The notes under the pieces: model-generated
What the model saw: only the letters and a program-made list of their open reading frames with translations
What the model was told of the DNA's origin: nothing
The model's database searches: none
Translations under genes and position numbers: made by a program
Part shown: one piece after another, positions 1 through 10,510 of the stretch
How positions within the stretch are numbered: position 1 is the stretch's first letter
How the letters are laid out: every line of letters starts with the position of its first letter
Assembly (NCBI GenBank): GCA_025890175.1
Contig: JANPYM010000006.1
Location: 776,376-840,375 of the forward strand
Reading direction: 5' to 3'
Length of the DNA stretch: 64,000 nucleotides
Origin: Ciborinia camelliae
Lineage: Eukaryota > Ascomycota > Leotiomycetes > Helotiales > Sclerotiniaceae

Positions 1-1095
1 TACGTTCGTCGTGTTTTCATCACTGATGATGCCACTGATCTCATCCCTGAATGGTTGAGCTTCGTCAAGGGTGTTGTCGACTCTGAGGATCTCCCACTTA
101 ACTTGTCTCGTGAGACTCTTCAACAAAACAAGATCATGAAGGTCATCAAGAAGAACATCGTCAAGAAGGTTCTTGAGCTCTTCCAAGAGATCTCCGAGGA
201 CAAGGAGCAATTCGACAAGTTCTACGCTGCTTTCGCCAAGAACATCAAGCTCGGTATCCACGAGGATTCTCAAAACAGAGCAGCTCTTGCCAAGCTTCTC
301 AGATTCAGCTCCACCAAGTCTGGTGATGATGTCACCTCCCTCTCCGACTACGTCACCCGTATGCCAGAGCACCAAAAGAACCTTTACTACATCACTGGAG
401 AGTCTCTCAAGGCTGTTCAAAAGTCACCATTCCTTGACTCTCTCAAGGCTAAGAACTTTGAGGTTCTCTTCTTGGTTGATCCTATTGATGAGTACGCCAT
501 GACTCAACTCAAGGAGTTCGAGGGTAAGAAGCTTGTTGATATCACCAAGGACTTCGAGCTCGAGGAGACCGAGGATGAGAAGAAGGCTCGTGAGGAAGAG
601 GAGAAGGAGTTTGAGGGTCTTGCCAAGGCTCTCAAGAACGTTCTCGGTGATAACGTTGAGAAGGTTGTTGTCAGTCACAAGCTCGTCAACGCCCCTTGTG
701 CTATCCGTACCGGTCAATTCGGTTGGTCTGCTAACATGGAGCGTATCATGAAGGCTCAAGCCCTCCGTGACACCTCCATGTCATCATACATGTCTTCCAA
801 GAAGACTTTCGAAATTTCTCCAAAATCACCAATCATCAAGGAGTTGAAGAAGAAGGTTGAGGCCGATGGTGAGAATGACCGTACTGTCAAGTCTATTACT
901 CAACTCTTGTTTGAGACTTCTCTTCTCGTTTCTGGTTTCACCATCGAGGAGCCAGCTGGATTTGCTGAGCGTATTCACAAGCTTGTCTCACTCGGATTGA
1001 ACGTTGAAGAGGAGCCCGAAACTGCCGAGGAGGTCGCCACCACCGAAGCAACTTCAGATGCACCAGTTGAGAGTGCTATGGAGGAGGTTGACTAA
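1..1095 (+). CDS. HSP90: Hsp90 molecular chaperone, 3' part (5' end outside window)
   Basis: ATP-dependent cytosolic chaperone of the Hsp90 family. The frame is open from base 1 and continues for 364 codons to a TAA at 1093-1095, so the N-terminal ATPase domain and part of the middle domain lie upstream of the window. Visible are the middle domain (RRVFITDD near the edge, then RETLQQNK and [11 protein letters not shown]) and the complete C-terminal dimerisation domain ([16 protein letters not shown], then a helix-rich stretch). The last residues are MEEVD, the motif that docks TPR co-chaperones in cytosolic Hsp90, which excludes an ER or mitochondrial paralogue. The charged EEEEKEF stretch is usual for the family. 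No intron is seen in this part. Codon use is strongly biased towards C-ending codons, as expected of a very highly expressed gene. Confidence 0.98.
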   Translation, partial: YVRRVFITDDATDLIPEWLSFVKGVVDSEDLPLNLSRETLQQNKIMKVIKKNIVKKVLELFQEISEDKEQFDKFYAAFAKNIKLGIHEDSQNRAALAKLLRFSSTKSGDDVTSLSDYVTRMPEHQKNLYYITGESLKAVQKSPFLDSLKAKNFEVLFLVDPIDEYAMTQLKEFEGKKLVDITKDFELEETEDEKKAREEEEKEFEGLAKALKNVLGDNVEKVVVSHKLVNAPCAIRTGQFGWSANMERIMKAQALRDTSMSSYMSSKKTFEISPKSPIIKELKKKVEADGENDRTVKSITQLLFETSLLVSGFTIEEPAGFAERIHKLVSLGLNVEEEPETAEEVATTEATSDAPVESAMEEVD

Positions 1096-2546
1096 ATATA
1101 AAAAATGGCTTGTTTTACGGGATAGTGGAGTTTTACTGGTTGGGTTTTCGGTCATGCATTGAGCCTGCTTCCTATTTCTCTCTTGATGCTCTCATTTTTC
1201 CTTCCCACGTGGTATTAATACATGAGGCATAATTTAAAAAAATGTACTTTGTGATAAACATTGCGCGTTAAGACGAAGAGGAAAGAGATAGCAGAATACA
1301 AAAATATTTACTGTAACTTTATGTGTTCAATTGATACGTTTTTGAGTGACGATGAAAATTTCTCTATCTTGTGTGATTAACTATGAAACTTATTCCTCTT
1401 TCCTGACTATGTACAAATTGGCAATGAGACTTTTTTCCCCCCTTCTCATCTGGTACAAGTGTACGCCGAATCCCACTTGTGTGCTGGGGGCACGGATCCA
1501 CCCCACCCCGACCGCATATGGCATCTTGAGGTTGCGAGGAGGCGTTCTTGAAGATTAGGTTTCTTTACACATGCAAAGTTAGGTTGGTTACATGTGCACG
1601 ACATGACATCTAAAATTTCCTTGGGACAATATTCTTGGGACTTGTTACTTGGGACTTGTTACTTGCATGTGTCTGTCTGTCGATCGGTGTGTGACGAGAT
1701 ATTATGGGCGGGAAATACAATTATGGGCGGGAAATTATGTTGCATCTGGACTTCCAATAGACTGGTATTGGTATTGGTACTGTTTTTGGTATTGGTATTG
1801 TCTTGACTTGGGGACTTAGGGGGTATGTATGTAGGTTTGGATTTGGGTTTAGGTTTGGGTTTAACTTGCTGGGGGAGATGGGGTTAGGTTACGAATGGGC
1901 GTTGAGTGTTTTTTGGGGGGAGAGGGAGGGCAGTTGAGTTGAGTTGGGATGGGATGGGATTGTAGGTTACCTCTACCCTATACCCTATACCTATCCCGCA
2001 CTACCTACTTTCCTTTTTCTTGTCCGCCTATCGCTCTTGTCCGCCTATCGCCGTGTATCGCGCGCCGGATATGTCGTTGAGGTGGGTCTGTATTGATCAT
2101 GGGAGGAGTGGGTGATGCCGAGGGGCTGAGATTGGGAAGTGATTGGGAAGTGATGAGCTGGTGATGAGCTGGTTCGTTCGCTCTTGCCTGCAATGTTAAT
2201 GTTTGTTAATTACCTGGTTTTTCTTTGGATGATTCATTTTTGACTCTCGGAGATGGGACGGATGGTTGATTGATTGGCTTGGCATTGGTTTGGTTTGGTT
2301 CGTTCCTGCGTTTGTTTATTTGTCTTGTCTGTCTTGTGTTCTCAATTCCTAATGGGTGGGTATGATGAGGACTTGAAGGGGAAGGTACGAGGGCTTTGGT
2401 GATACGCTTTGGGAAAGATACAAGATACACACATACCTTGGCGGATAGGCAAAGAAGGGTTCATGAACTAACTCACTCACTCACTAACTCAATGGATGGT
2501 GCGAGAAGGGTATAAAGGGTTGGTGTTTCCTGGGTTTTCCTTTTGC

Positions 2547-2577
<31 letters not shown>

Positions 2578-2893
2578 CATCATACACACACTCTTCGCTT
2601 TACTTCTTCTTTTCGCTGCTCTCGCTCTCACTCTCGCTCTCTTTTTTCCGGTACGCCAGGTACTGTAATACATTTCAATACTTTGCATTACATTTGCTGC
2701 TTGCAATACAATACAATTCAATTTAATTGAATCAAATCTCAATCTCAATCTATCCCTCACTCAATTAAATCTCCCCTTCCCTTCCCTTCCATTCTCTTCT
2801 CAATTAATCAATCAATCAATCAATTCGTCCACCTCACTTCAATCACTTCCTTCCTTTCTCGACATCTCATCACTCACCTCCCCAAAAACAACC
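1096..2893. other. Intergenic: HSP90 3' UTR and promoter side of the glycine-rich gene
   Basis: No gene is supported here. The stretch holds several short local duplications: two copies of TTATGGGCGGGAAAT (1702-1716 and 1721-1735), TTGGTATTGG runs (1762-1800), a duplicated TGTCCGCCTATCGC block (about 2016-2053), duplicated GATTGGGAAGT and GATGAGCTGG blocks (about 2130-2172), and a long CT-rich tract (about 2530-2660) followed by AATC repeats just before the next start codon. Pyrimidine tracts of this type commonly precede fungal transcription starts. Confidence 0.6.
1702..1735 (+). promoter_or_regulatory. Paired GGGCGGGAAAT (E2F-like) sites
   Basis: The 15-mer TTATGGGCGGGAAAT occurs twice 19 bp apart. 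GGCGGGAAA matches the E2F/DP binding consensus. A third GGGCGGGAAAT is at 5104-5114, between convergent genes. Function is inferred from the motif only; the nearest downstream gene is the secreted glycine-rich protein, more than 1 kb away. Confidence 0.25.
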
Positions 2894-4353
2894 ATGCGTC
2901 ACACACTCCTCCTAGCAACTCTCTCCCTTATCCCCGCCCTCTACGCAGCTCCCGCTCCTACCCCGGTGAATGACAATTATGTTCCTCCATACTCGGAAGT
3001 CCCATCCGTTCCTGACATTCCTGACATTTCAGATGGTTCAGACGGTTCAGACGGTTCAGACAGTTCAGGCAGTTCAGGCGGTGGACTTGGTGGGCTTGGT
3101 GGTCTTTTGGGTGGACTGGGTGGTTTGGGCGGTCTTACGGGTGGTCTGACGGGTGGTTTGGGTGGTTTGGGTGGTCTTACAGGTGGTCTTGGTGGTGGTC
3201 TTGGTGGTGGTCTGCCTGTTGTGGGTGGTCTTGCGGGTGGTCTGGGTGGTCTGCCTCTTTTGGGTGGCCTTCTTGGTGGTGGTGGTGCTGGTGCTGCTGC
3301 ACCTGCTCCAGTTGTGTCGATTGGTGGTGGTGTTGCATCTGTTCCAGTTGTGTCGATCGGTGGTGGTGGTGCAGCTGCCTCTGCTACGCTTCCTGTCGGT
3401 GGCATTGGAGGTGGAGGTGGTTTGTCAATTGGTGGTGGTGGTGCAGCAGCATCTGCTACGCTTCCTGTCGGTGGCGTTGGAGCTGGAGGTGGTTTGTCGA
3501 TTGGCGGTGGTGCAGCGGCCTCTGCTACGCTTCCGATTGTAAGTGCCACAATTCCAGCCTTTGGTGGCTCGGGATCGGGATCAGGATCAGGATATATTGG
3601 TGGTGGTGGTGGTGTTGGTAGTGTTGGTGGTGGTGTTGGTGGTGGAAGCGGTGGAATTGGACCTGTCATATCTGCTTCTGTTCCTGCTATTTCAATCGGC
3701 GTTGGAACTTCGGATGCCGTCACTGCTTCTCTACCTGGTGTTACTATATCTGTGACTCAACCTGGTGGACCATTTCTTCCTACTTCCGTTGATAGTGGAT
3801 CTGGTGGATCTGCTCCATCTGCATCTTTTGTATGTCCGGCTAAGGATTTATCGACATATACACTTGTAATTGCCACAGCAATTCCTGAGACGACTACTAG
3901 TATCTCGCATTTCACGGTTCCAGTTGTTCACACCATTACTACAAATGTTGTTCAGGTTATCTATCATACAGTTACCACTACTGTGTTGAAGACGAGTCAA
4001 AGTATTGGAGCTACCACGATTGTTGTGACTTCTACTTCAACTAGTGAGTTTTTCTTCCTCTTCCCTTTCTTTTCATGATATGTTTTTGGTATAAAGATCA
4101 TGGACTAATATAGAAAGGTCTTTCAACCTCTTTCACTGCTATTTGCCAAGGTGGTGATGATGATGCTCCTACACCAGTTGCTTCTGTTCCAGCTGGATCC
4201 AGTGCCAATGGTGCTGCGAGTGGAAATGCACCAGGTGCTACTATCAGTGTTGGATTACCAGGTACAGGAGGTGGAAGCGGAGGAAGTGGAGGCAGTGGTA
4301 GTGGAGGAAGTGGAAGTGGAGGAAACGGAGGTGGATATTACTCAAAAATCTGA
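2894..4353 (+). CDS. Secreted glycine/serine-rich repetitive protein (cell-wall type)
   Basis: Predicted 461-residue secreted protein, joined from exons 2894-4043 and 4118-4353. The 74-bp intron starts GTGAGT, has ACTAAT as branch site and ends AAAG; the nearer TAG acceptor would give an early stop, so AAAG is chosen. Residues 1-19 form a signal peptide ending before APAPTP. Residues about 45-270 are low-complexity Gly-rich sequence built of GGL, GGLTG and (A/G)AAASATLP units, after a SDGSDGSD run. Residues about 310-400 are a more ordered Ser/Thr/Val-rich block with two cysteines in the mature protein, and the tail is GSGGSGG-rich. No catalytic domain or clear GPI signal was seen. It looks like a structural or cell-surface protein. 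Its proline-rich antisense reading frame is a by-product of the glycine codons. Confidence 0.85.
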
Positions 4354-5476
4354 TTTGATTGATGGATGACAAGACCAAAGTATATGAGATGGGATGACAT
4401 GGGTTCAAGTTGCTTTAATTTTGCTGTCGGTGTTGCTTTGCACAACTTGCTGTTTTTATTTTTGGTCCTGTAGAAGCATAGCTTCATCCTATGTAACGGA
4501 GTGTTAGTTACGTTGCCAAAGCTATGGTGGGAAATATATTTGAGAGACGTAAGTGGGCTTTCCCTCCTGATAGATAGTATAAATTGATTGAGATTAATTG
4601 CCTCGAATGTTTTTTTTTTTGAGATTTGTGACTCGAGTATTTGTTTCGAGATTTATGAAGTCTTTGACTTGGAAAACAAGTTCTGAGAATTAGAATCTGG
4701 TATAGCTAGAGCGACTCTTAAAATAAGGAGTGATATATTTGCATTTCTTTCTTCCCCTTCCCCTTTCCCTTTCATTTTCCTGTATCCACCTTTTCTTTTT
4801 TCTCCGCTGATTCTTTTTCGTCTTCCTTTTCTTTTTCTTCGTGTTTCCTCTAAGCTTTTTTATTATCATCATCACAAAGCCAATCTTGAGATTTGAGATT
4901 CGAGATAGTATGGTATGGTATGGTATGTAGATAAATGTTAGGGGAGATGTATGTAAATGTAGATGTATGTATTACTGCCTATGTAGGGTTTAGTGGATGG
5001 GAATCGATGATGTTTTAGGGATTTGGTTGGGACGGGAGAAATGGAGAGGAAGAAGGCAAGAAGGAAGGATATGAGAGGGTGAGAGGAAGAGAGAGAGAGA
5101 AACGGGCGGGAAATATTTAATATCAGCAGGATGTATCATCCAGTAGAGGGGACATTCAGAGGTCAACATGTACAATTAAAAGTACATTCACATCCACATC
5201 CACATCCACACTCACATTCGCACTCATATCGAAATCTAAATCACCCACATAAATTTCCGAGGAAAAACTTCACCATTTACAACCTAAAATAGTGACTAAT
5301 GTACCCTCAATCCTGGTATCGTGACCTCTCAAAGTACGCCATATTGTATTATCCCACTTTCACTCCATTCCGCCGGAAGAAATATATCTCAATTCCAATT
5401 TGATGAAAGCTTTTGTCATAAAATATGCGCCTCACAGTGACATGACCAATCTCCCCGAGAACTTCCATCCAGATAT
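4354..5476. other. Convergent intergenic region
   Basis: Lies between the 3' ends of the glycine-rich gene (+) and TAF5 (-). It contains a T9 tract, pyrimidine-rich tracts near 4745-4860, a TATGG run (about 4909-4925) and CATCCACA-type runs near 5180-5220. No convincing coding sequence was seen. Confidence 0.6.
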
Positions 5477-8400
5477 CTAAGGTAAATAACATCCTCCAGC
5501 CATAACCAAGTTCATTCTTGTGAACATGACTTTGTAAACTGGTGATCTCTTGGTTGGGAATGCGGCGATTTGATCAGGTGTGATCATTGTATCCTTGCCC
5601 TTCTTCTTGGAAGAACCGGTGGCAGGATTGGTTTGCGCACCAGTAGAGGTACCACCAAGTCGAGTTGCATCTGCTTGTCCGCCAGTTCCTATGATCTCTC
5701 CATCATTATTCTTGTAAGGGTCGGCAGGAACTTCAATATCCCACAAACGAACAGTACCATCAGCACCACCTGAACATAAGACAGTGGATTCGACACTGAA
5801 TGACAAGGACCAAATTCCACCCTTTCCATGACCTCGGCAACGTTTGATTTGTGTTCCCTTGGCAAGATCCCAAAGAATGATACTGCCACCTGCATCGGCA
5901 GACGCCAAAATCTTTCCATTAGGAGCGCACTCAAGAGCACTGATATAATCTGTATGACCAGTGAAGACACGAACACATTCACCCGTTGTGAAAGACCACA
6001 TACGAACAGTTTTATCAGCTTGATCACTAGCTGAGAAAACATATGCTCCATTTGGATGCCAGGCAATTTGATTGACGTTGGAATCATGACCAATAAACAT
6101 TCGAAGGTATGAGATGTGATCTTGACCCCAGATACGAACAGATCTATCCAAACCACAAGATAAAAAGTAATGACCGAATGGTCCCCACTTTACACTCCAT
6201 ACTGGACCTTCGTGACCTTTGTATACAACAAGGCAAGCCCATGCTTCGAGAGACCAAAGACGAATGGTTCTATCCGATGAGCTAGAGAGAAGTAACTTGG
6301 GCGCGGTAGATTTATCGGCATCATCTACGCCTCGAATTGAAGGAGAGAATGATACAGAATAGACTGATGCGGAGTGACCGATGAGACGGCGAGAGTTTGA
6401 TGGAGGTGGATCATTTGGGCCTGGTCTGATCTCAGTTGACAATGGCTCACCATGTAAATGCCAAACACGAATGTAAGATTCCTCGGTTCCAACAGCAACC
6501 AAATTATTGTCATCAGAAAACTCCATACAGGTGACCCTGATCATAAGTTAATATTCATTCAGGGAAATTTGAATGCAAGCACTTACGTATCAAGAGTATT
6601 ATGGAAAGTAAACATGCAGATGGATACTGCAGGTCCAACACCACCATTACGACTCTCAATCTTGAATCTATCCCTATACTCTTTGACCTTTTGGATTTCC
6701 ATGGTTACATCTCGAGCGCGAGAAGGAGGGTAAGGAATACTATCGCGGCTAGGTCCTTCACTGCCTTCCTCACGTTTGATTCTTTGTTCAAACACTTCTA
6801 TCAAAGATGATTTGCCGGGCTCAGGTGGGTTCTTCGCATCTTCTTCTTCAAGATCCGCGCGAACATCTGCAGCTAATTCTTCCTCCATTGAAATTTGGCC
6901 TAATTGTAACTTGGCATTGTTATCCGAAATGTCTTTATTCGTAACTCCAGTAAAAGCCCCAGGAATTCCTTCTTGAAGATCAGATTCTTCAGCCTCAACA
7001 CCATGTGCTTGATTGATTATAGCTTCGAAGCTGAATTGATCAATAGGTCCTCGTTTAGTTTCACGAATTTCACAATATGTCTGCAGCAAATATATGATAA
7101 CAGATCCTCCTTGCTTGCTGTTTGATTCGAGGTGGGTGACAAGGTTGAAGTAAACATGGGTATTGAGAGGTAGTCTGTATTTTGATGATTGATAAAGCTT
7201 TGTGATTGAGTTATCGGTGATTTGTTGCGGTAAGCTGATGGTTTCAAAGGTAGTGAGTTCATCCGCATGGACTTGTTGGAATTGATCTTTGAATTCATTC
7301 AAAAAAGCTTTTCCATCAGCTGCATAGCCACTTGTGATGAGCTCAATGAATGAATATACAAAAATAGGCCAAAGGAGTCGACGTAACTCAAACTGTGAAG
7401 AGGGTTTTAGAAAAAATATGATTATGCTATTGACAATATTTTTTGCTCACCTTGTAAATGTCTAAGTTTGACTCGATCCAATTACTCAACAATCGGAATC
7501 CTTTTGCATATTTTGCTGTACCAAGATCCTCGGCGCGATCTTGAATAGGTTTTCCATCTCTATCAAGGTTGGCTGATTCTGATCGTAACATTTGCTCAGT
7601 TCGATTATATCCTTTCTTAACCAGATACTCGATAACCTGGAGGTTTACATAATTAGCAATTTGTCGTTCATTAGCCTGTGTAATAGGTGGACGGTGAGAT
7701 GATCCAGAAATAGGAGTATATTGAGAGCCATTAGGTGAACGAGCACCAGGAGAACCAGGAGATGCTGAACGTGAGGTGGCAGATAAGGTGGCAGATGAGA
7801 TGCTAGATAAGGTGCCAGATGAGGTGCGACCTAAGGTGGCAGGACTTGACATGATGACAAGAATTTTCAAAGTGTGTTACAAAATTCTGTGATAGAACTG
7901 TAGGACAGAACCTTTTCAGGAAGAGAGACAAGCACTGGAAGAGATGAAAGTTTGTTGATTTAAAAGTAAAGGTAAAGGAAGGAGGGGAAAAGGGAAGGAA
8001 GGAAACATAGCAGAGGAAGGAAACACGGCAGAGAAAGGGGGCTTGTTGGATAGATAGAACTTCAACTATGATATAATCCACCTCTCTTTCTCTCAAGGAA
8101 ATATGGAAATATTCTTTCCAGGAGTAAACTCTTTTGTAAAGGCCATCTTTCAGAAACAACTGTACCATGAGAATGAACCATGAGAATGAATATGGCGCAG
8201 ACCATTCTACACCATCTGAGATCAATATGAATTTGTTTTTAAACAAATCATTCAATCTTCTGTCATCCCAATGATATCCAGTCAAGTAAACTATTCTTAA
8301 TTGAAGGTATTCAACTGTGACACGTGATCGATCTTTTAATACTTGTTTCCCTTAAGAGAAACTGAGTCATGACTGTTTATTTCTGCACTGGCACTGGCAC

Positions 8401-8643
8401 TGGCACTGGCAGCCATTTAAAGAGAGCATAATGGTTATGGTGATAAATATTGGATAAAGAATTGATGATTATGATTGTCAAATTGTGTTGGATGATAGGA
8501 GAAAGGAGAAAGAAGGGCAAACTTACGATTTGATTCAAGTTTTGTTGTGACATGAGTGAACCTGATGGTGGAGGACCTTGAGGATTTTGTTGTGTATTGA
8601 TTCCAGCACTAGGAGGTCCATTAGGTTGTCCTGATGTCGACAT
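5477..8643 (-). CDS. TAF5: TFIID subunit TAF5 (LisH, TAF5 N-terminal domain, WD40 propeller)
   Basis: Core scaffold of TFIID (and often SAGA), acting in promoter recognition by RNA polymerase II. The preferred model has four exons read leftwards: 8643-8527, 7636-7451, 7392-6587 and 6536-5477, giving 722 residues. All junctions keep phase, with donors GTAAGT or GTGAGC. Exon 1 ends NLNQI and exon 2 begins [17 protein letters not shown], which together form a LisH motif. The TAF5 N-terminal domain follows ([36 protein letters not shown]-type helices). From about residue 369 there are WD repeats ending in RVWHL, RLWSL, RIWG, RMWSF, ILWDL and RLWDI, with a last partial blade. The first intron would be 890 bp, unusually long here. 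An alternative start at 7852 reads through its acceptor and gives 755 residues (see findings). It is divergent from MED11. Confidence 0.93.
7637..8526 (-). other. 890-bp first intron of TAF5 / alternative first exon
   Basis: Flanked by GTAAGT on the minus strand at 8526 and CTCCAG ending at 7637. The part from 7852 to 7637 is open in the TAF5 frame and starts with an ATG. It encodes a Ser/Thr-rich leader of 72 residues, and could be an alternative first exon. It overlaps imperfect tandem copies of a 12-bp AGGTGGCAGATA-type unit (about 7772-7843). A CTGGCA microsatellite lies at about 8385-8412. Confidence 0.55.
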
Positions 8644-9336
8644 GATTGCAAATTTCCAATCCCTTCAACCCTTCCAGGATTCTTATTGAGTCGGTTATGA
8701 CTTTGCTAAATCGATTCTGCCTTTCTTTTCCCTTTTCCAATCCCTTGAGAGATTACCTCGAATCACCTGCACCACTGCAATTATTCAGCATTCCAAGAAA
8801 TCCTTCAAAATATTCACTCAAAAGTTCCCACTTCCAACTTTGTGTTTGGGAATAGCTGCAGGTGACTATTGGATGGATGGCTATGATATGGTTATGATAT
8901 GATTATTAAAGAGTGAATATTATGAATGAATTAAAAGGAAATTTTATATTGTTCGAGTCTCCGTGACCCCTTGATAACCTTGGAATATGTTGATGTGATG
9001 TTTGGGGAATCAGGAATCAGGAATAAGGATCCAGGAGATCAATCAGATGCATGTTCATTGATAATTGGAGTGAAATTTTGGCACTAATGCAACTGACCCG
9101 AAGAGCCGCATTGTCACATTACTAATCACCAAGGCTAAGGCTGTGTTTGTATTGTATGGAGTAACCCCAGACAAAGCACTTGAGGTACTTGCGATCAATC
9201 AATTACTACAGTATACCTCAAATTTACTACAACTCTCTCTTCCCACAGAATAATTCCTGAAGTCAGGACAGTACATTCAAGAAGAAACCGATCAATCATT
9301 CCAGATTTTTTATTCAACATCTGGTAAGATCATATT
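8644..9336. promoter_or_regulatory. Shared divergent promoter region TAF5 / MED11
   Basis: 693 bp between the start codons of two RNA polymerase II initiation factors transcribed away from each other. No coding region is supported. A bidirectional promoter is inferred from the arrangement only. Confidence 0.4.
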
Positions 9337-9953
9337 ATGTCTTCTTCACCCGAGGAAACCCAAACCTCAGCGTTTCGACCATTTACAAAAGCTGAGCGCA
9401 TTCAACAACTTAATGAAATAGACAAGGTAAGACCTAAAGATCTTTCCTCTCTTTTAATGCATTCTCTAATTAGTCGTAGAGTATATTGCAACTTGTTCAG
9501 ACGGCCGGTCAAACTCTCAAAATTCTTACTGCTTCACAAGAAGGAGAAACATTATCACCACAAGAAAAACGTCAAGCTTTCGAGAATGCTTCAAACTCTT
9601 ATCTAAAAACTTTACAATCCGTTGATGTTCGATTACGGCGACAAATATTGGGATTGGAGGAAGCAGATATTATACCCGCAGATAAGATCAAGTCGAAGAA
9701 CAAAGGCAAAGTGGCAGCTGAAGTTATGGAAACGAGACGGCCAGCAGTTCCTGGAAATATGGCGGGGAATAAAGCAGATGATGTCGCTACAGATGGAGGG
9801 ATAGGGAATCTTGATATTGGTTTCTTGAATAGTCGAAGTGGTAGAGTCGGTAGAGATATGGAGGCTGAATTGTGGGCAAAGAGTAGAAAGTTTCTCGAGG
9901 ATTTGGATACTGGATATTATAATGGACAACCGGTATCTCAAAAGGAAGGATGA
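9337..9953 (+). CDS. MED11: Mediator complex subunit 11
   Basis: Head-module subunit of Mediator, which contacts RNA polymerase II and TFIIH. Two exons, 9337-9426 and 9480-9953, give 187 residues. The 53-bp intron has donor GTAAGA and ends GTAG; a TAG acceptor six bases earlier would cause an immediate stop. The N-terminal half carries the typical MED11 helices (AERIQQLNEIDKSILQLVQTAGQ, then an ENASNSYLKTLQSVDVRLRRQI block). The C-terminal part (residues about 90-187) is a fungal-type charged extension with LWAKSRKFLEDL. It is longer than yeast or animal MED11 (about 115-130) but in the usual range for filamentous fungi. It is divergent from TAF5. Confidence 0.88.
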
Positions 9954-10510
9954 AGTTAAGAAATAAAGATGGTAAATGATGGATGAGGACCTCGGGAGTT
10001 AGGATTATGTTCTAAGAATCCAGATAGTCTCCAGGACCATTTGATGCATATTCATACCTATCGGAATCAATTCCTTCATCATTTACTGCTCATGCCCAAC
10101 TGATGGAAGTCATTGTATCTTCCAAGTTACCTCCTAGTATTTATGTACCTACTCATGCCCCCCTGCTCAATATATGGTAACAAAAGTAATAGGTAAGCTG
10201 CTGAAAGGCCAATTAGCTAACCGATAATTATCCGATAACCCAAATTCCTACACTTTGCCTTCATCTCAAGATAAATATCAAAACTTTCAGGTACATGTAC
10301 ATATCCATACCAACATTAAAGCTAAAACCTGTTAAAGAACGATTGCAGATATCACATCAATTGTATTTGTTGCTATCTCGAATAGCTTTCATCCCTGTAA
10401 CTTAGAACGGCACATTCCGATTGTTGTCTGTGCCGCCGATTACCTAGCTATCCAACTCGAACTCCTCCAAGCATCAACTCAACTTCTTTAAGTCTCCTTT
10501 ATTTTTCGTT
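9954..10510. other. Intergenic between MED11 and VPS5
   Basis: 557 bp, co-directional neighbours. It holds the MED11 3' UTR and the VPS5 promoter. Nothing coding was seen. Confidence 0.6.

Noticed and set aside
1..1095. Truncated HSP90 pseudogene
   Set aside because: The frame is open at base 1 and runs intact to MEEVD; the missing part is simply outside the window.
2977..3723. Long proline-rich open frame antisense to the glycine-rich gene
   Set aside because: It is the mirror of GGN glycine codons; no start context, introns or domain, while the sense strand has a signal peptide and a good intron.
7803..8285. Minus-strand open frame rich in Phe, Ser and Leu upstream of TAF5
   Set aside because: Different frame from TAF5, inside the proposed intron, with composition of translated non-coding DNA.
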